64,000 nucleotides of DNA from Actinomyces sp. (GTDB taxonomy: Bacteria; Actinomycetota; Actinomycetes; Actinomycetales; Actinomycetaceae): assembly GCF_029851875.1 (NCBI RefSeq), contig NZ_JARKVC010000018.1:28313-92312 (forward strand), written 5' to 3'. The position numbers were made by a program, and so were the translations under genes. The notes beneath the pieces are model-generated. The model was given only the letters and a program-made list of their open reading frames with translations. It was not told the DNA's origin and ran no database searches. Positions 34,001 through 42,959 of this stretch are shown here, in pieces. Numbering within the stretch: the first letter of the stretch is position 1; every line of letters starts with the position of its first letter.

Positions 34001-35281
34001 ACAGGAGCACTCGGGCTCATTGCGACGAATACCCTCGCCCAGGGTGACACCCGCGAGGTGGGGCTCGACCGCATAGTCGAGGGAGGATTCACCATCACGC
34101 GCTCCATCCAGTCCCGCACGTGGCCGGCGGCAAGCGCCAACCTCGAGTACGCGGCCGTCTGGGGGAGCCGAGGCCGCGTGGCCGTTGAGGCGGCACGCGT
34201 GTGTGACGACGCACCCGTCGCCCGCATCAGTACCCTCCTGGAACCTGAGGGGCGTGTTCGTGGTAATCCCGAGCGACTGGTGGAGAACGCCAATGTCGCC
34301 TTTCAAGGCTGTATTGTGCTTGGCAAGGGCTTTATTTTGGAGCCGGAGGAAGCGCAGGCCTGGATCGCTGAGGACCCGCGTTACGCCGAGGTCCTCTTCC
34401 CCTACCTCAACGGCGAGGACCTCAACTCCCGCCCCGACTGCTCAGCCTCCCGATGGGTCATTGACTTCAATGAGCGATCTGAGCGTGACGCATCGAGTTA
34501 CGCTGCACCCTGGTGTCGTGTTGCTGGTGCTGTGAAGCCTGAGCGTATAGCCAAGGACGGATATAAATATCCACGCATGGTCAACGAGTGGTGGAAGTTC
34601 TGGAACTCACGGCCTGCTATGCGACGGGCGATTGCCGAGTTCGACGAGGTGCTGGTCATCGCCCTGGTGAGCAAGACGGTCATGCCCGTGCGTGTGCCGA
34701 CCGGACAGGTCTTCAGTCATGCACTTGGCGTCTTCGCGACGGACTCCTACAGCGATCAGGCGGTGCTCTCCTCATCCCTGCACCAGGCCTGGGCGATCAA
34801 GAACGGCTCGGGGATGCGGGGCGATCCCCGCTACACGCCGTCGGACGTCTTCGAGACCTTCCCGAGGCCCGAGCCTACCGATGCCCTCGACATGATTGGT
34901 CGGATGCTGGACACACAACGCCGGGAGGTCATGCTGCGCCGGGACCTCGGCCTCACCAAGCTCTACAACCTCGTCAATGACCCAGACCTCGCGCCCGGCG
35001 TGGACCCTGACGTGGACCGCCTGCGCCGCATCCACCGCGAGCTCGACGAGACCGTGGCCGCCGTCTACGGCTGGGGAGATATTCCCTTGGATCACGGCTT
35101 CCACAGCTACCGGAAGATGACACGTTGGACCGTCTCCCCGGCGGCCCGCGTCGAGTTCCTCGACCGCCTCTTGGAGGAGAACCAGCGCCGTGCCGCCACC
35201 CAGGCACCCGCTCAGACCCAGATGAAGCCCCGTGGAAAGCGCGGCGCTGCACCCGTTCAGGAGGAGACCCTCGATGTCTGA
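31088..35281 (+). CDS. drmMI: DISARM class 1 N6-adenine methyltransferase DrmMI
   Basis: A 1397-residue adenine methylase of the large Type IIG/MmeI-like class. The SAM motif I (VADIACGSGAFLVAA) lies near residue 650 and the catalytic N-P-P-F motif IV (IVGNPPFLGG) near 920. A long N-terminal region precedes the catalytic fold and a target-recognition-like region follows. In DISARM this enzyme marks host DNA and limits self-attack. ATG 31088 overlaps the drmD stop, and its own end overlaps drmA by eight bases. No separate nuclease motif was identified. If drmD is OFF, methylation may continue without restriction, unless transcription or translation is coupled. Confidence 0.9.
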   Translation: MSPTRGTGHRTTSGRGTRSVTGARSTAARSAAEQHREWLELVDTDGPFLSVPVMTALYPQGMPSLDRARREVLRTAQPSFDRAWDAWDSHPDPERALDDYRRARDAWVATVLADGIGWGGDYMGAAILPALGETYRVVSDGFPAVTLRPSGALAHGEQVGALLLVTDPVRSLRDAGDDEWAANLIDRMAAMLRCRNSACTIGVVTDGRWWALVSAPPGGTTASGIVDCQTWVEEPATRDAFCELLSLRRLLGGESKDRLPVLFKDSVLAAEEVTESLGTQVRRAVELVVTAVSEAALSAETGEHSDPLPEDVHKVYEAVVTVMMRAVFLLFAEERGLLPAQSLYTGGYGLAGVLDALEARARDEGEESMDGTCLTWHRLLAASQALYRGVNVEDMRMPAYGGSLFAPVRFPFLTATDASGALRLAVSDRVMLHVLRSLQTTRTGKGGEVRRLSFRDVDVEQIGYIYEGLLGYTCTRARETVLGLIGADGAEPEVPLVVLEKLAEEHADDTDLAEAVIAWLKEHQSAAKPPTKNALAKAFCSGDTMDGAEVERTLLAVTRDREVHEALRPWIGAIRRDLRGRPVVIEAGGLVVTETPSRRNAGAHYTPRALAEEVVRYALEPLVFNPGPHQTNDHSAWRLLSSDQILGLHVADIACGSGAFLVAAARFLADRLVDAWTREGEIGSYTGLPGGARSHALRQVVARCLYGVDINEMAVEMCKLSLWLVSLDKDKPFSFVDDKIMVGNSLLGITDLRQLRAQHIDPDAAPARRLFELDRTGDYAPALDVDEVLARVRKRRHRLACEVDNSDPARSTTTKQRLQRENEKDLRLLERVADAVVAAGLDPAVGAKPGKRLNEAYGDLAVALGRAFPDEGEGDAEMLETILERGLSPMEETDYDRWRCLHWPLAVPEVMERGGFDAIVGNPPFLGGQKLSGSMGENVRDWFVHVLANGQRGSADLVAYFFLRAFRLLRPTGALGLIATNTLAQGDTREVGLDRIVEGGFTITRSIQSRTWPAASANLEYAAVWGSRGRVAVEAARVCDDAPVARISTLLEPEGRVRGNPERLVENANVAFQGCIVLGKGFILEPEEAQAWIAEDPRYAEVLFPYLNGEDLNSRPDCSASRWVIDFNERSERDASSYAAPWCRVAGAVKPERIAKDGYKYPRMVNEWWKFWNSRPAMRRAIAEFDEVLVIALVSKTVMPVRVPTGQVFSHALGVFATDSYSDQAVLSSSLHQAWAIKNGSGMRGDPRYTPSDVFETFPRPEPTDALDMIGRMLDTQRREVMLRRDLGLTKLYNLVNDPDLAPGVDPDVDRLRRIHRELDETVAAVYGWGDIPLDHGFHSYRKMTRWTVSPAARVEFLDRLLEENQRRAATQAPAQTQMKPRGKRGAAPVQEETLDV

Positions 35282-38200
35282 GACCACACCCCGCCTGTCC
35301 ATCGACCCTAGCGCTGGCACGCTCTCTCAGGACGGCACTGCCTACGTCTTCGATGAGGAACCCTCCTCGACCTCTGTTTCCGCCCGCGCCGGGCTCCTGG
35401 AGGTCCTGCGTCGTGGGCTCCTTGGACCGGCTCAGGGGGAGCGTGAGGTCCTTACGACCCCGCCCAACCAGCGCTACCTTCTCGGGCGTATCGCACCTAC
35501 CCGCCTGCACGACGCCGTCGAGAATCCCGCCGCCGATACCTTAGATGACAGTGCCGAGGGTATCGACCCACTGGACGCGGCCGCCTCCACCGGTGTCCCG
35601 GTCACTGGCGTTGAGGAGGGTGCACTCGACGCCGCTGCGGAGGAGGACTCCGGTGAGGACACTGATGACGAACCCGTGCGCCGCGGCCTCATGATCCCCG
35701 CCTCCATGGGCCTGCGCTTCCAGGTCCCCGCTGACCTCGACGCATTCAACGTCCACGTCAGCTGGGGCACCTACGAGCCTACTGCCACCAAGACCGAGAC
35801 CGCCGAGGCTGCTGCCGGCGCGGGTACCTGTTACCGGCGCGTCCCCCACGATCACAGCCTCCGACTCGAGCCAGCTACCCTGACTCCGGGCAAGACCGAG
35901 GACCGGCTCCTTGAAGGTGATGTCACCCTCCGTATCGACTCCTACCTTGATGAGGCCGCAGGACGGTACCTTGTTGAGCTTGCCCTGTGCAACGACCGCA
36001 CCACTCCCAGGCGCATCCCCACTGGGGCATGGATGTTCCAGACCCGCATCGACGTGGATGCGGGTGGCCGTGCCGTCTTCCTCCCCGTCCACGACCCCAT
36101 GATCCCGCCCACTCCGGGCTCTGGGCCACGGCCGCGGCCCGGCAGCGAGGAAGCCCGCCTGGACCTCCAGTACCGCGACCGGCTGGAGTTCGCTATTGGC
36201 CGCACCTGCTCCGCCGACTGGAGCCTGCCGCCGGTGAGCTCCGAGGGGCAAGCACCTCGTCGTGCCGTTCAGGTCCGCACCACCTGGATCCCCACGGTCG
36301 AGTCTCCTCAGACGAAAGCCAAGGAGGTCCTGGGCGCTGAGCTCGACATGCGGGCCCTCGCCACCGCTGCTGCCGACCTGAACAGCCCCGACGCTCTGCG
36401 CGACGTCCTGGAACCCATTGTCAGGGAGTACAGGGCCTGGCTCACTAAGCAGGCGACGGTTGCCGTGGACCTGCCTGACCACCTGCGGGAGACCGCCGAG
36501 GAGACGCTTGTCGAGGCACGCCAGGTCCTGGACCAGCTTGCCGAGGGCATCGACCACCTTACTGCCACTACCCCCGAGGGAGCGGAGGCCCGGCGCTGCT
36601 TCGCCTTCATGAACCGGGTCATGGCGGACCAGCGTGTCCATTCTCAGATCGCTGCACTCCGGGCAGCAGACCAACGCCTTGGTATGGAAGAGGCTGAGAG
36701 GCGCGTTCTCGCGAACGGCTCTCCACACCACTGGCGCGTCTTCCAGCTCGCCTTCATCCTCATGCAGCTGCCCGCCCTCAGCGACCCGGCGGCCGAGCGT
36801 CGCGCCGGAGACCTCGCCACCGTCGAGCTCCTGTTCTTTCCCACCGGTGGAGGCAAGACTGAGGCCTACCTAGGGCTTGCCGCCTACGCCTTCGCCATCC
36901 GCCGTCGGCAAGGCCTCCTGTCCACCCCGGATGGTCCTATTGATGGGCGCGCCGGCGTCACTGTCCTCATGCGCTACACCCTGCGTCTGCTCACCTCCCA
37001 GCAGTTCCAGCGTGCCACCACCCTCGTGTGCGCCGCCGAGCTCGCTCGCCGTCAGGACCCCGCCACGTGGGGCGAAGTGCCCTTCCGCATTGGCCTGTGG
37101 GTCGGCACCAGCGTCTCCCCTAAACGCGTGAGCGAGGCCGCCGAGGAGCTTCAGCGCCTGCGTGACCTGCCCGGCAGCGGTGCCGGACGCCGGTTCTCCG
37201 CCCTCCAGCTCGGGCACTGCCCCTGGTGCGGCTTGCCTCTCAGCCCAAATGACGTGACCGTGGGGGACGTGGATAAGATGGCAGAGCGCGTCGTTGTACG
37301 CTGCCCTGACCAGTTGGGCGAGTGCCCCTTCTCTGCTGGCGACCACAACATCCCCGATGGCCTGCCTGTGCTCACGACGGATGAGGAGATCTACCGGCTG
37401 GTCCCAGCCTTCGTCATCGCCACTGTTGACAAGCTCGCCCGGCTCGTCCGCGAGGGGCATGCCGCCGCGCTCTTCGGGCACGTCGCTCGACGTTGCGAGC
37501 GTCATGGTTACGTCCCCAGGCTCGACCATCGAGGCAAATCGGACTACCCGGGATGCAAGCTGGCGGACAACGGGAAGCACAATGCTAAGGGAGGGCTCCC
37601 GGCCGCTACGGTATCTCCCTCCACGAGGCTCCGGCCCCCGGACCTGATCATCCAGGACGAGCTCCACCTCATCACCGGGGCGCTGGGCACCACCGTCGGC
37701 CTATTCGAGACCGCTGTCGACACCATGTTCGCCTGGACGGCTCCTTCCGGACGTCCCGCTGCTCCATTGATTGTCGCCTCCTCGGCGACCGTTCGTAAGG
37801 CCTCTGACCAGGTCCGCCTCCTGTATGGACGCGACCTCACCATCTTCCCTCCCCAGGTGCTCGATGCCTCCGACACCTTCTTCTCCCAGGTCACCCCTGT
37901 TGACGCGACGCACCCGGGGCGCCTGTACGTTGGTCTGTCGACCACCGGGGTGCGCCTGACCACCGCCGAGATCCAGGTGACACAGGTCCTCATGGCTGGT
38001 GCCCAGCTGCTCCTCGACCGCGTTGGGAAGGCGGCGGACCCCTACATGACGCTCGTCGGCTACTTCTCCGCTACCCGCGAGCTCGCCGGCATGGCTCGCT
38101 ACGTCCAGGACGACATCCAGACCGGCCTGGCCAGGCCGGGCCGGGACTCGCGCCTTCCACGTCGTCGGGGCACGGACTTCGGTGCCCTGCACCTGGGCGA

Positions 38201-39158
38201 GCTCACCTCGCGCGTCGCCTCCACCGACATCACTGCCTCCCTGGACCGGATGGCGATCGCCTTCGACCCCGACGTCGACTCCACTATCGCCAAGGACGCG
38301 GCGATGGCGGCGGCCCGGGCCGGGAAGAGCGTCCAGTACCGCCAGGCTGCGGCCAACCCCTACGACGTGGTCCTGGCGACCTCCATGCTCCAGGTCGGAG
38401 TGGATGTGTCCCGTCTCGGTCTGATGCTCGTCGTCGGCCAGCCCAAGAACACCGCCGAGTACATCCAGGCCACCTCCCGAGTCGGCCGGGACCCTAACCG
38501 TCCTGGGCTCGTCGTGACGCTGGGCAACTGGGCTCGTCCGAGGGACCTTGCCCACTACGAGCAGTTCCGCCACTTCCACGAGACCTTCTACGCCCGCGTC
38601 GAGCCGCTGTCCGTCACGCCTTTTTCAGTGACGGCTATCGACCGAGGTCTCGATGGGGTGCTGGTTGCCGCCGCCCGCGTCACCCAGGCCGCTGTCCCTG
38701 GGGGCCTCAATCCGGAGCATGATGCCGGTCGGGTCTTCGAGCAGCAGGAAGCACTGACCTCCCTCTCCCACGCACTTGCCAACCGGGTCACCGCCGCGGG
38801 CGGCGAGGGTGCCGCCCAGTACGTCACCAGGCGCCTCCAGGCCCGCATCACTGAATGGAAACGGAGGCAAGGAGCTGTCAACGATAAGAACGCCGCGCTC
38901 GTCTACGAGCGCGGCGCGGACGATGTCAGTCATTTTGCACTCCTTCGCTCGGCGGAGTCTGGCGGCGGTCACGCTTCCCAGCGGGATGAGGCTCCCTTCG
39001 CCGTATCCGGCTCCATGCGGGAAGTCCAGCCGGAGATCAACTTGCTCGTCTCTCCCGACCCCAGCCGCCTCGTGGATCGGGCCCCAGAGAACGGCCCGGA
39101 CTGGCAGCGGCAGGAACCCGCAAGCAGTGACGGCACCGAGCAGGAGGAGGGGAAGTGA
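35274..39158 (+). CDS. drmA: DISARM helicase DrmA
   Basis: A 1294-residue SF2 helicase. Walker A FFPTGGGKTEAYLGL lies near residues 520-535, the DE-box reads IIQDELHLITGALG (about 793), and motif VI is SRVGRDPNRPG (about 1067). Between motifs I and II are Cys clusters (HCPWCGLPL, RCPDQLGECPF) that fit a zinc-binding insertion. DrmA forms the DISARM core with DrmB; the DrmAB complex binds and threads DNA with free 5' ends. ATG 35274 overlaps the drmMI end. The stop overlaps the drmB start (GTGA). Codon use matches the neighbours. Confidence 0.93.
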   Translation: MSETTPRLSIDPSAGTLSQDGTAYVFDEEPSSTSVSARAGLLEVLRRGLLGPAQGEREVLTTPPNQRYLLGRIAPTRLHDAVENPAADTLDDSAEGIDPLDAAASTGVPVTGVEEGALDAAAEEDSGEDTDDEPVRRGLMIPASMGLRFQVPADLDAFNVHVSWGTYEPTATKTETAEAAAGAGTCYRRVPHDHSLRLEPATLTPGKTEDRLLEGDVTLRIDSYLDEAAGRYLVELALCNDRTTPRRIPTGAWMFQTRIDVDAGGRAVFLPVHDPMIPPTPGSGPRPRPGSEEARLDLQYRDRLEFAIGRTCSADWSLPPVSSEGQAPRRAVQVRTTWIPTVESPQTKAKEVLGAELDMRALATAAADLNSPDALRDVLEPIVREYRAWLTKQATVAVDLPDHLRETAEETLVEARQVLDQLAEGIDHLTATTPEGAEARRCFAFMNRVMADQRVHSQIAALRAADQRLGMEEAERRVLANGSPHHWRVFQLAFILMQLPALSDPAAERRAGDLATVELLFFPTGGGKTEAYLGLAAYAFAIRRRQGLLSTPDGPIDGRAGVTVLMRYTLRLLTSQQFQRATTLVCAAELARRQDPATWGEVPFRIGLWVGTSVSPKRVSEAAEELQRLRDLPGSGAGRRFSALQLGHCPWCGLPLSPNDVTVGDVDKMAERVVVRCPDQLGECPFSAGDHNIPDGLPVLTTDEEIYRLVPAFVIATVDKLARLVREGHAAALFGHVARRCERHGYVPRLDHRGKSDYPGCKLADNGKHNAKGGLPAATVSPSTRLRPPDLIIQDELHLITGALGTTVGLFETAVDTMFAWTAPSGRPAAPLIVASSATVRKASDQVRLLYGRDLTIFPPQVLDASDTFFSQVTPVDATHPGRLYVGLSTTGVRLTTAEIQVTQVLMAGAQLLLDRVGKAADPYMTLVGYFSATRELAGMARYVQDDIQTGLARPGRDSRLPRRRGTDFGALHLGELTSRVASTDITASLDRMAIAFDPDVDSTIAKDAAMAAARAGKSVQYRQAAANPYDVVLATSMLQVGVDVSRLGLMLVVGQPKNTAEYIQATSRVGRDPNRPGLVVTLGNWARPRDLAHYEQFRHFHETFYARVEPLSVTPFSVTAIDRGLDGVLVAAARVTQAAVPGGLNPEHDAGRVFEQQEALTSLSHALANRVTAAGGEGAAQYVTRRLQARITEWKRRQGAVNDKNAALVYERGADDVSHFALLRSAESGGGHASQRDEAPFAVSGSMREVQPEINLLVSPDPSRLVDRAPENGPDWQRQEPASSDGTEQEEGK

Positions 39159-41293
39159 GTCAGGACACCGCGCAGGGGAATGGGCCCGACGCCACCGTGG
39201 TCGAGGACGAGCTTACCGCCGTCGACCCCTTGGGCGATGGTGCCCGGCTCGCTGCTGACCAGGCCAAGAAGAACTACGCGAAGGTCGGTTCCGCACGGCC
39301 AACGACCCTGCTCTACACCTACGGACCGGGTGCCGTCATCGACCTGCCTCACTTCACTATCATGCCCGCCGGCCTGGACGACTGGGAGCGCATCTGGCTG
39401 CGCCGGGACTGTGAGCCTGTCACCATCCACGCGCCTCGCCTCCTGGAGACCGTTCAGCTCATGCTTGGTCACCAGGTAGGTGAGCTACGTCGCTTCCCCT
39501 GGCAGCCCACCCGGCCCGGACGCCGGCGTGAGGGCGATGACCTCGGCGTGCCCGCAAGGGTCTTCCCCCAGTGGCTGCGCTGCACCGGCTGCGACCTGCT
39601 CGCCCCGGTCGGCCGCTTCGTGGACGGGTACTCCAACACTCACCCCTTCCGCCCGGACCAGGCCGTCTTCGAGCACCTCAACTGTCCCGGGCACGGTCGG
39701 CGTCGATCCGGTTCGCGCCCTGCGGGCTCAGCCGGGCGGAAGCAAGGGAAGCGCCGGTCTGTGTGCGTGCCCGCGCGCTATCTGCTGGCCTGTCCCGTAG
39801 GCCACCTCGATGAGTTTCCCTACGACTGGTGGGTGCACGAGGGAGCGCACTGTACCAAGGCGGCCAACCCTGAGCTGGAGATGCGCGACACCTCCCAGCG
39901 CGGCGCGACAGCTGTCGTCGGCTGCCGGGCCTGCGGGGCCAGTCGCTCTATGTCTCAAGCCCAGGGCGAGGATGGGCGCAGTCGGCTGCCGCGCTGCCGC
40001 GGACGCCATCCGCACCTGGGGGTCTTCGATCCCGAGGGGTGCCAGGCCGAGCCTCGGGTGATGCTCGTGGGTGCCTCCAACCTCTGGTTTGCCACTACGC
40101 AATCCATCATTGATATGCCGAGGCTCGACCCTGCTGAGGTGGAGCGGGACCGGATTGCGGTGCTCAGTAGGGCACTTGGTGAGGACCGGGAGTATGTCGG
40201 GGCAGACGTGAACCTGGCCCGGAGGCTTCTCAGGCGCAGTGACGCTGATGCTGCGCGATTGGTCGACCTTCGTGACGCCGAGCTCACCGAGCTGCTGCGG
40301 AAGCTTTCTGCTCCGACCGAGAGCGAGGACGAGCGACTGTGCCGTCGCGAGGAGTGGGACCCGGTGGACCTCCTCGTCCCCGAGTGGAACTACCTCCAGC
40401 AGGAGCCGCCGGGCGAGCGGCACGAGGACTCCGCCAGCGGGCTCGTGGTCTCGCCCCGTCGGCTCGGGGCGATGCCGGACGGGATCGGTCGGGTCCTCGC
40501 CGTCGACCGTCTGCGGAAGGTCAACGCCGTCCTCGGTTTCACCCGCATCGACGACTTCGACCGCGTCGACGACACCGGAGCGCGGCTCGTCCCTCTTGCC
40601 CGGTCAGGCCGCCCGACCTGGGTCCCCGCCACTGAGGACCGCGGTGAGGGGATCTTCCTCCAGCTTGATGAGGACGCGGTTGCCTCCTGGGAGGAGCAGG
40701 TGCGCGCCAGTCCGTTGTGGGCAGCGCATCGGAAGGCTCACCGGCGCAACATGGAGCGGCGCTTCTCCGAGACCGCCAAGAAAGTCAATCCTGACGAGCG
40801 CTTCGTGCCGCCGCGTTACTGGCTGGTGCACACCCTTGCTCACGCGCTCATCCGCGAGATGGCCATGTCATCGGGCTACGGGGCCGCTTCCATCTCCGAG
40901 CGCGTCTATGCCTGGGCGGCAACAACGTCGCGGCCTGCAGCGGCCGGGATGCTGTTGACAACGACGGCCTCCGACTCCGACGGGACCCTCGGCGGACTTG
41001 TGGCCCTAGCCGACCCCGACCGTCTCGCTCAGGTGGTCGATGCCGCGCTCACGGGAATGATGCGTTGCTCGTCGGACCCGGTGTGCGCCAGGCGCGTGCC
41101 GCAGGATCCTGAGGACTTCCTCCACGGTGCCGCCTGCCACTGCTGCACCATGGTCTCGGAGACCTCGTGCGAGCGGGCCAACCGCTTCCTCGACCGCCGT
41201 CTTGTCGTCCCGCTGGCCGGGGAGTACACGCTGAATGGCAGGATGGTAGTGTCGACGGACCTCGCGTTCTTCCACGACGTCCGGCTTGGGTAG
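39155..41293 (+). CDS. drmB: DISARM DUF1998 protein DrmB
   Basis: A 712-residue partner of DrmA. It has the N-terminal TLLYTYGPGAVIDLP motif typical of DrmB, several Cys pairs (LRCTGCDLL, GCRACGASRS), and the DUF1998 core RYWLVHTLAHALIREMAMSSG near residues 550-575. The C-terminal Cys-rich segment reads ACHCCTMVSETSCERANRFLDR. It lacks helicase motifs. GTG 39155 overlaps the drmA stop. The family is known as the DISARM DUF1998 component; its zinc clusters suggest DNA or protein contact. Confidence 0.92.
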   Translation: MSQDTAQGNGPDATVVEDELTAVDPLGDGARLAADQAKKNYAKVGSARPTTLLYTYGPGAVIDLPHFTIMPAGLDDWERIWLRRDCEPVTIHAPRLLETVQLMLGHQVGELRRFPWQPTRPGRRREGDDLGVPARVFPQWLRCTGCDLLAPVGRFVDGYSNTHPFRPDQAVFEHLNCPGHGRRRSGSRPAGSAGRKQGKRRSVCVPARYLLACPVGHLDEFPYDWWVHEGAHCTKAANPELEMRDTSQRGATAVVGCRACGASRSMSQAQGEDGRSRLPRCRGRHPHLGVFDPEGCQAEPRVMLVGASNLWFATTQSIIDMPRLDPAEVERDRIAVLSRALGEDREYVGADVNLARRLLRRSDADAARLVDLRDAELTELLRKLSAPTESEDERLCRREEWDPVDLLVPEWNYLQQEPPGERHEDSASGLVVSPRRLGAMPDGIGRVLAVDRLRKVNAVLGFTRIDDFDRVDDTGARLVPLARSGRPTWVPATEDRGEGIFLQLDEDAVASWEEQVRASPLWAAHRKAHRRNMERRFSETAKKVNPDERFVPPRYWLVHTLAHALIREMAMSSGYGAASISERVYAWAATTSRPAAAGMLLTTTASDSDGTLGGLVALADPDRLAQVVDAALTGMMRCSSDPVCARRVPQDPEDFLHGAACHCCTMVSETSCERANRFLDRRLVVPLAGEYTLNGRMVVSTDLAFFHDVRLG

Positions 41294-41308
41294 GACAGGA
41301 GCGATCGC

Positions 41309-42136
41309 GTGTCATCGGATGTCCACGAGCCGTTGCGGATGCTCGGTGCTCTTCTCACCTGTACCGAGGCGGAGGGGATCGCTGCGCGTCTGTCCTCCGG
41401 TAGGACCCTTAGCCAGGCGCTCGCCGTCGTCCCGGCTGCGCACCGGGGACGAGTCCGGGATCTCTTCCAGGCCGCTGGGCTCGGCCCTCTGGCGCGTGAG
41501 CACAGCGTGGCTGTCTTAGATGCTATTGCCGGGGCAGCGAGCAGGATACGAACGGCAGAGCCCGTGTGGACGGCGCCCGCTGGCTTGTTGGGTACGGGTA
41601 CCTTGACAGGCGACGTTTTCGGCAAGGCGAGCAGCGCGATGACTTCGGTCATCTGTGCTACCTACAACTTGCACCCCACTTCTGCGTTGTGGACGGCGCT
41701 CACTACCTTGGTGAGGGAACGGCCGGGTGTGGCGGTGCGGCTGTATGTCGACACGCAGGTGGCTGACGGGAGGTTCGTTCGCAAGGGCGGCCGGTCTGTT
41801 CGGCGTCACGATGACATTGCGGGTCGGGGGGAAGCGCCACGAGGTTGGCGGGCGCTCGGTACCGATGAGATCGCGCGCCTGCTGGTGGGTGCCGTCGTAC
41901 TACGGACACGAGCCCCAGGCAAGGACAAGTGGGCCGTGACGAGCCACGCCAAGTTCCTCAGCATCGACCACCGGTTTCTGTTGGTGGGAAGTGCAAACTT
42001 TTCCTACAGCGCCGAAGAACGCAATGTCGAGCTCGGCCTGCACGTTGACGACCCAGGTCTGGCGACCAGTGTCGAGAGGCAGATGCGGGACCTAGAGGGA
42101 ACGGTCTATGAGCCGGTGCTCTGGGACTCTCCATAG
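41309..42136 (+). CDS. drmC: DISARM phospholipase-D-like nuclease DrmC
   Basis: A 275-residue PLD-superfamily protein. One HKD motif is clear, HAKFLSIDHRFLLVGSANFS near residue 212 (HxKx4D then GSxN), followed by NVELGLHVDD. The N-terminal half is helical and carries no second HKD, so an active site would need a dimer. DrmC is the proposed DISARM nuclease but has been reported as dispensable in some tests. GTG 41309 has GGAG about eight bases upstream, 15 nt after drmB. It closes the operon. Confidence 0.9.
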   Translation: MSSDVHEPLRMLGALLTCTEAEGIAARLSSGRTLSQALAVVPAAHRGRVRDLFQAAGLGPLAREHSVAVLDAIAGAASRIRTAEPVWTAPAGLLGTGTLTGDVFGKASSAMTSVICATYNLHPTSALWTALTTLVRERPGVAVRLYVDTQVADGRFVRKGGRSVRRHDDIAGRGEAPRGWRALGTDEIARLLVGAVVLRTRAPGKDKWAVTSHAKFLSIDHRFLLVGSANFSYSAEERNVELGLHVDDPGLATSVERQMRDLEGTVYEPVLWDSP

Positions 42137-42208
42137 CACTGAAGTGATACCCAGGCGCTCAGGTCCTTCGGCACGTGGGTCTGTTGCCTTACCGGTAGGC
42201 TGCCCGGC

Positions 42209-42904
42209 GTGCGTGTTGTCATTGCCTCCTGCTCCGTGGACTACTCCGGTCGTCTGGACGCCCACCTGCCCCGGGCCAAGCGCCTCATCATGGTCAAGGC
42301 CGACGGCTCGGTGCTCGTCCACTCCGACGGTGGCTCCTACAAGCCGCTGAACTGGATGAGCCCGCCCGCGCGCCTGACGGAGGTCGAGGTCAACGAGGAG
42401 GATGCCGAGATCGGCGTCGCCCAGCGCTGGGAGGTCTCGGCGACCAAGACTGACGACCGGCTCGTCATCCGCCTGTTCGAGGTCTTCTCAGACGAGTCCA
42501 TGGACCTGGGGGCGGACCCGGGACTGACCAAGGACGGCGTGGAGGCCCACCTGCAGGAGCTCCTGGCTGAGCAGACCGAGCTCATCGGACCGGGCTGCCG
42601 GCTGGTCCGCCGCGAGTACCCCACTCCGATCGGCCCGGTGGACCTGCTCGTGCGCGACGGCGAGGGCCGCGCGATCGCCGTCGAGGTCAAGCGCGTGGGT
42701 GGGATCGACGGCGTCGAGCAGCTGACCCGCTACCTCGACATGCTGGACCGCGACCCGCTGCTGACCCCGGTCCGCGGCGTCTTCGCCGCCCAGCAGATCA
42801 AGCCGCAGGCCCGTGTCCTGGCTGAGGACCGCGGCATCCGCTGCCTCGTGCTGGACTACGACGCCATGCGCGGGATGGACGATCCCGGCTCGCGGCTGTT
42901 CTGA
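42209..42904 (+). CDS. nucS: Mismatch-specific endonuclease NucS/EndoMS
   Basis: A 231-residue endonuclease that performs non-canonical mismatch repair in actinobacteria lacking MutS/MutL. The N-terminal dimerisation domain begins [15 protein letters not shown]. The C-terminal PD-(D/E)xK nuclease shows [11 protein letters not shown] and the E-x-K pair in [19 protein letters not shown]. The extreme C terminus (DDPGSRLF) is a beta-clamp-binding type tail. Start GTG 42209. It forms the right edge of the DISARM insertion. Confidence 0.95.
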   Translation: MRVVIASCSVDYSGRLDAHLPRAKRLIMVKADGSVLVHSDGGSYKPLNWMSPPARLTEVEVNEEDAEIGVAQRWEVSATKTDDRLVIRLFEVFSDESMDLGADPGLTKDGVEAHLQELLAEQTELIGPGCRLVRREYPTPIGPVDLLVRDGEGRAIAVEVKRVGGIDGVEQLTRYLDMLDRDPLLTPVRGVFAAQQIKPQARVLAEDRGIRCLVLDYDAMRGMDDPGSRLF

Positions 42905-42959
42905 GGCCGTGCGCGCACCAGACCCAGGTTCTGCTCCCGCTACCAGGCAAGGAGGCTTG

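Noticed and set aside
36838..38500. DrmA as a stand-alone DUF1998/helicase unrelated to defence
   Set aside because: The gene order drmD-drmMI-drmA-drmB-drmC with overlapping ends fits only the class 1 DISARM arrangement.
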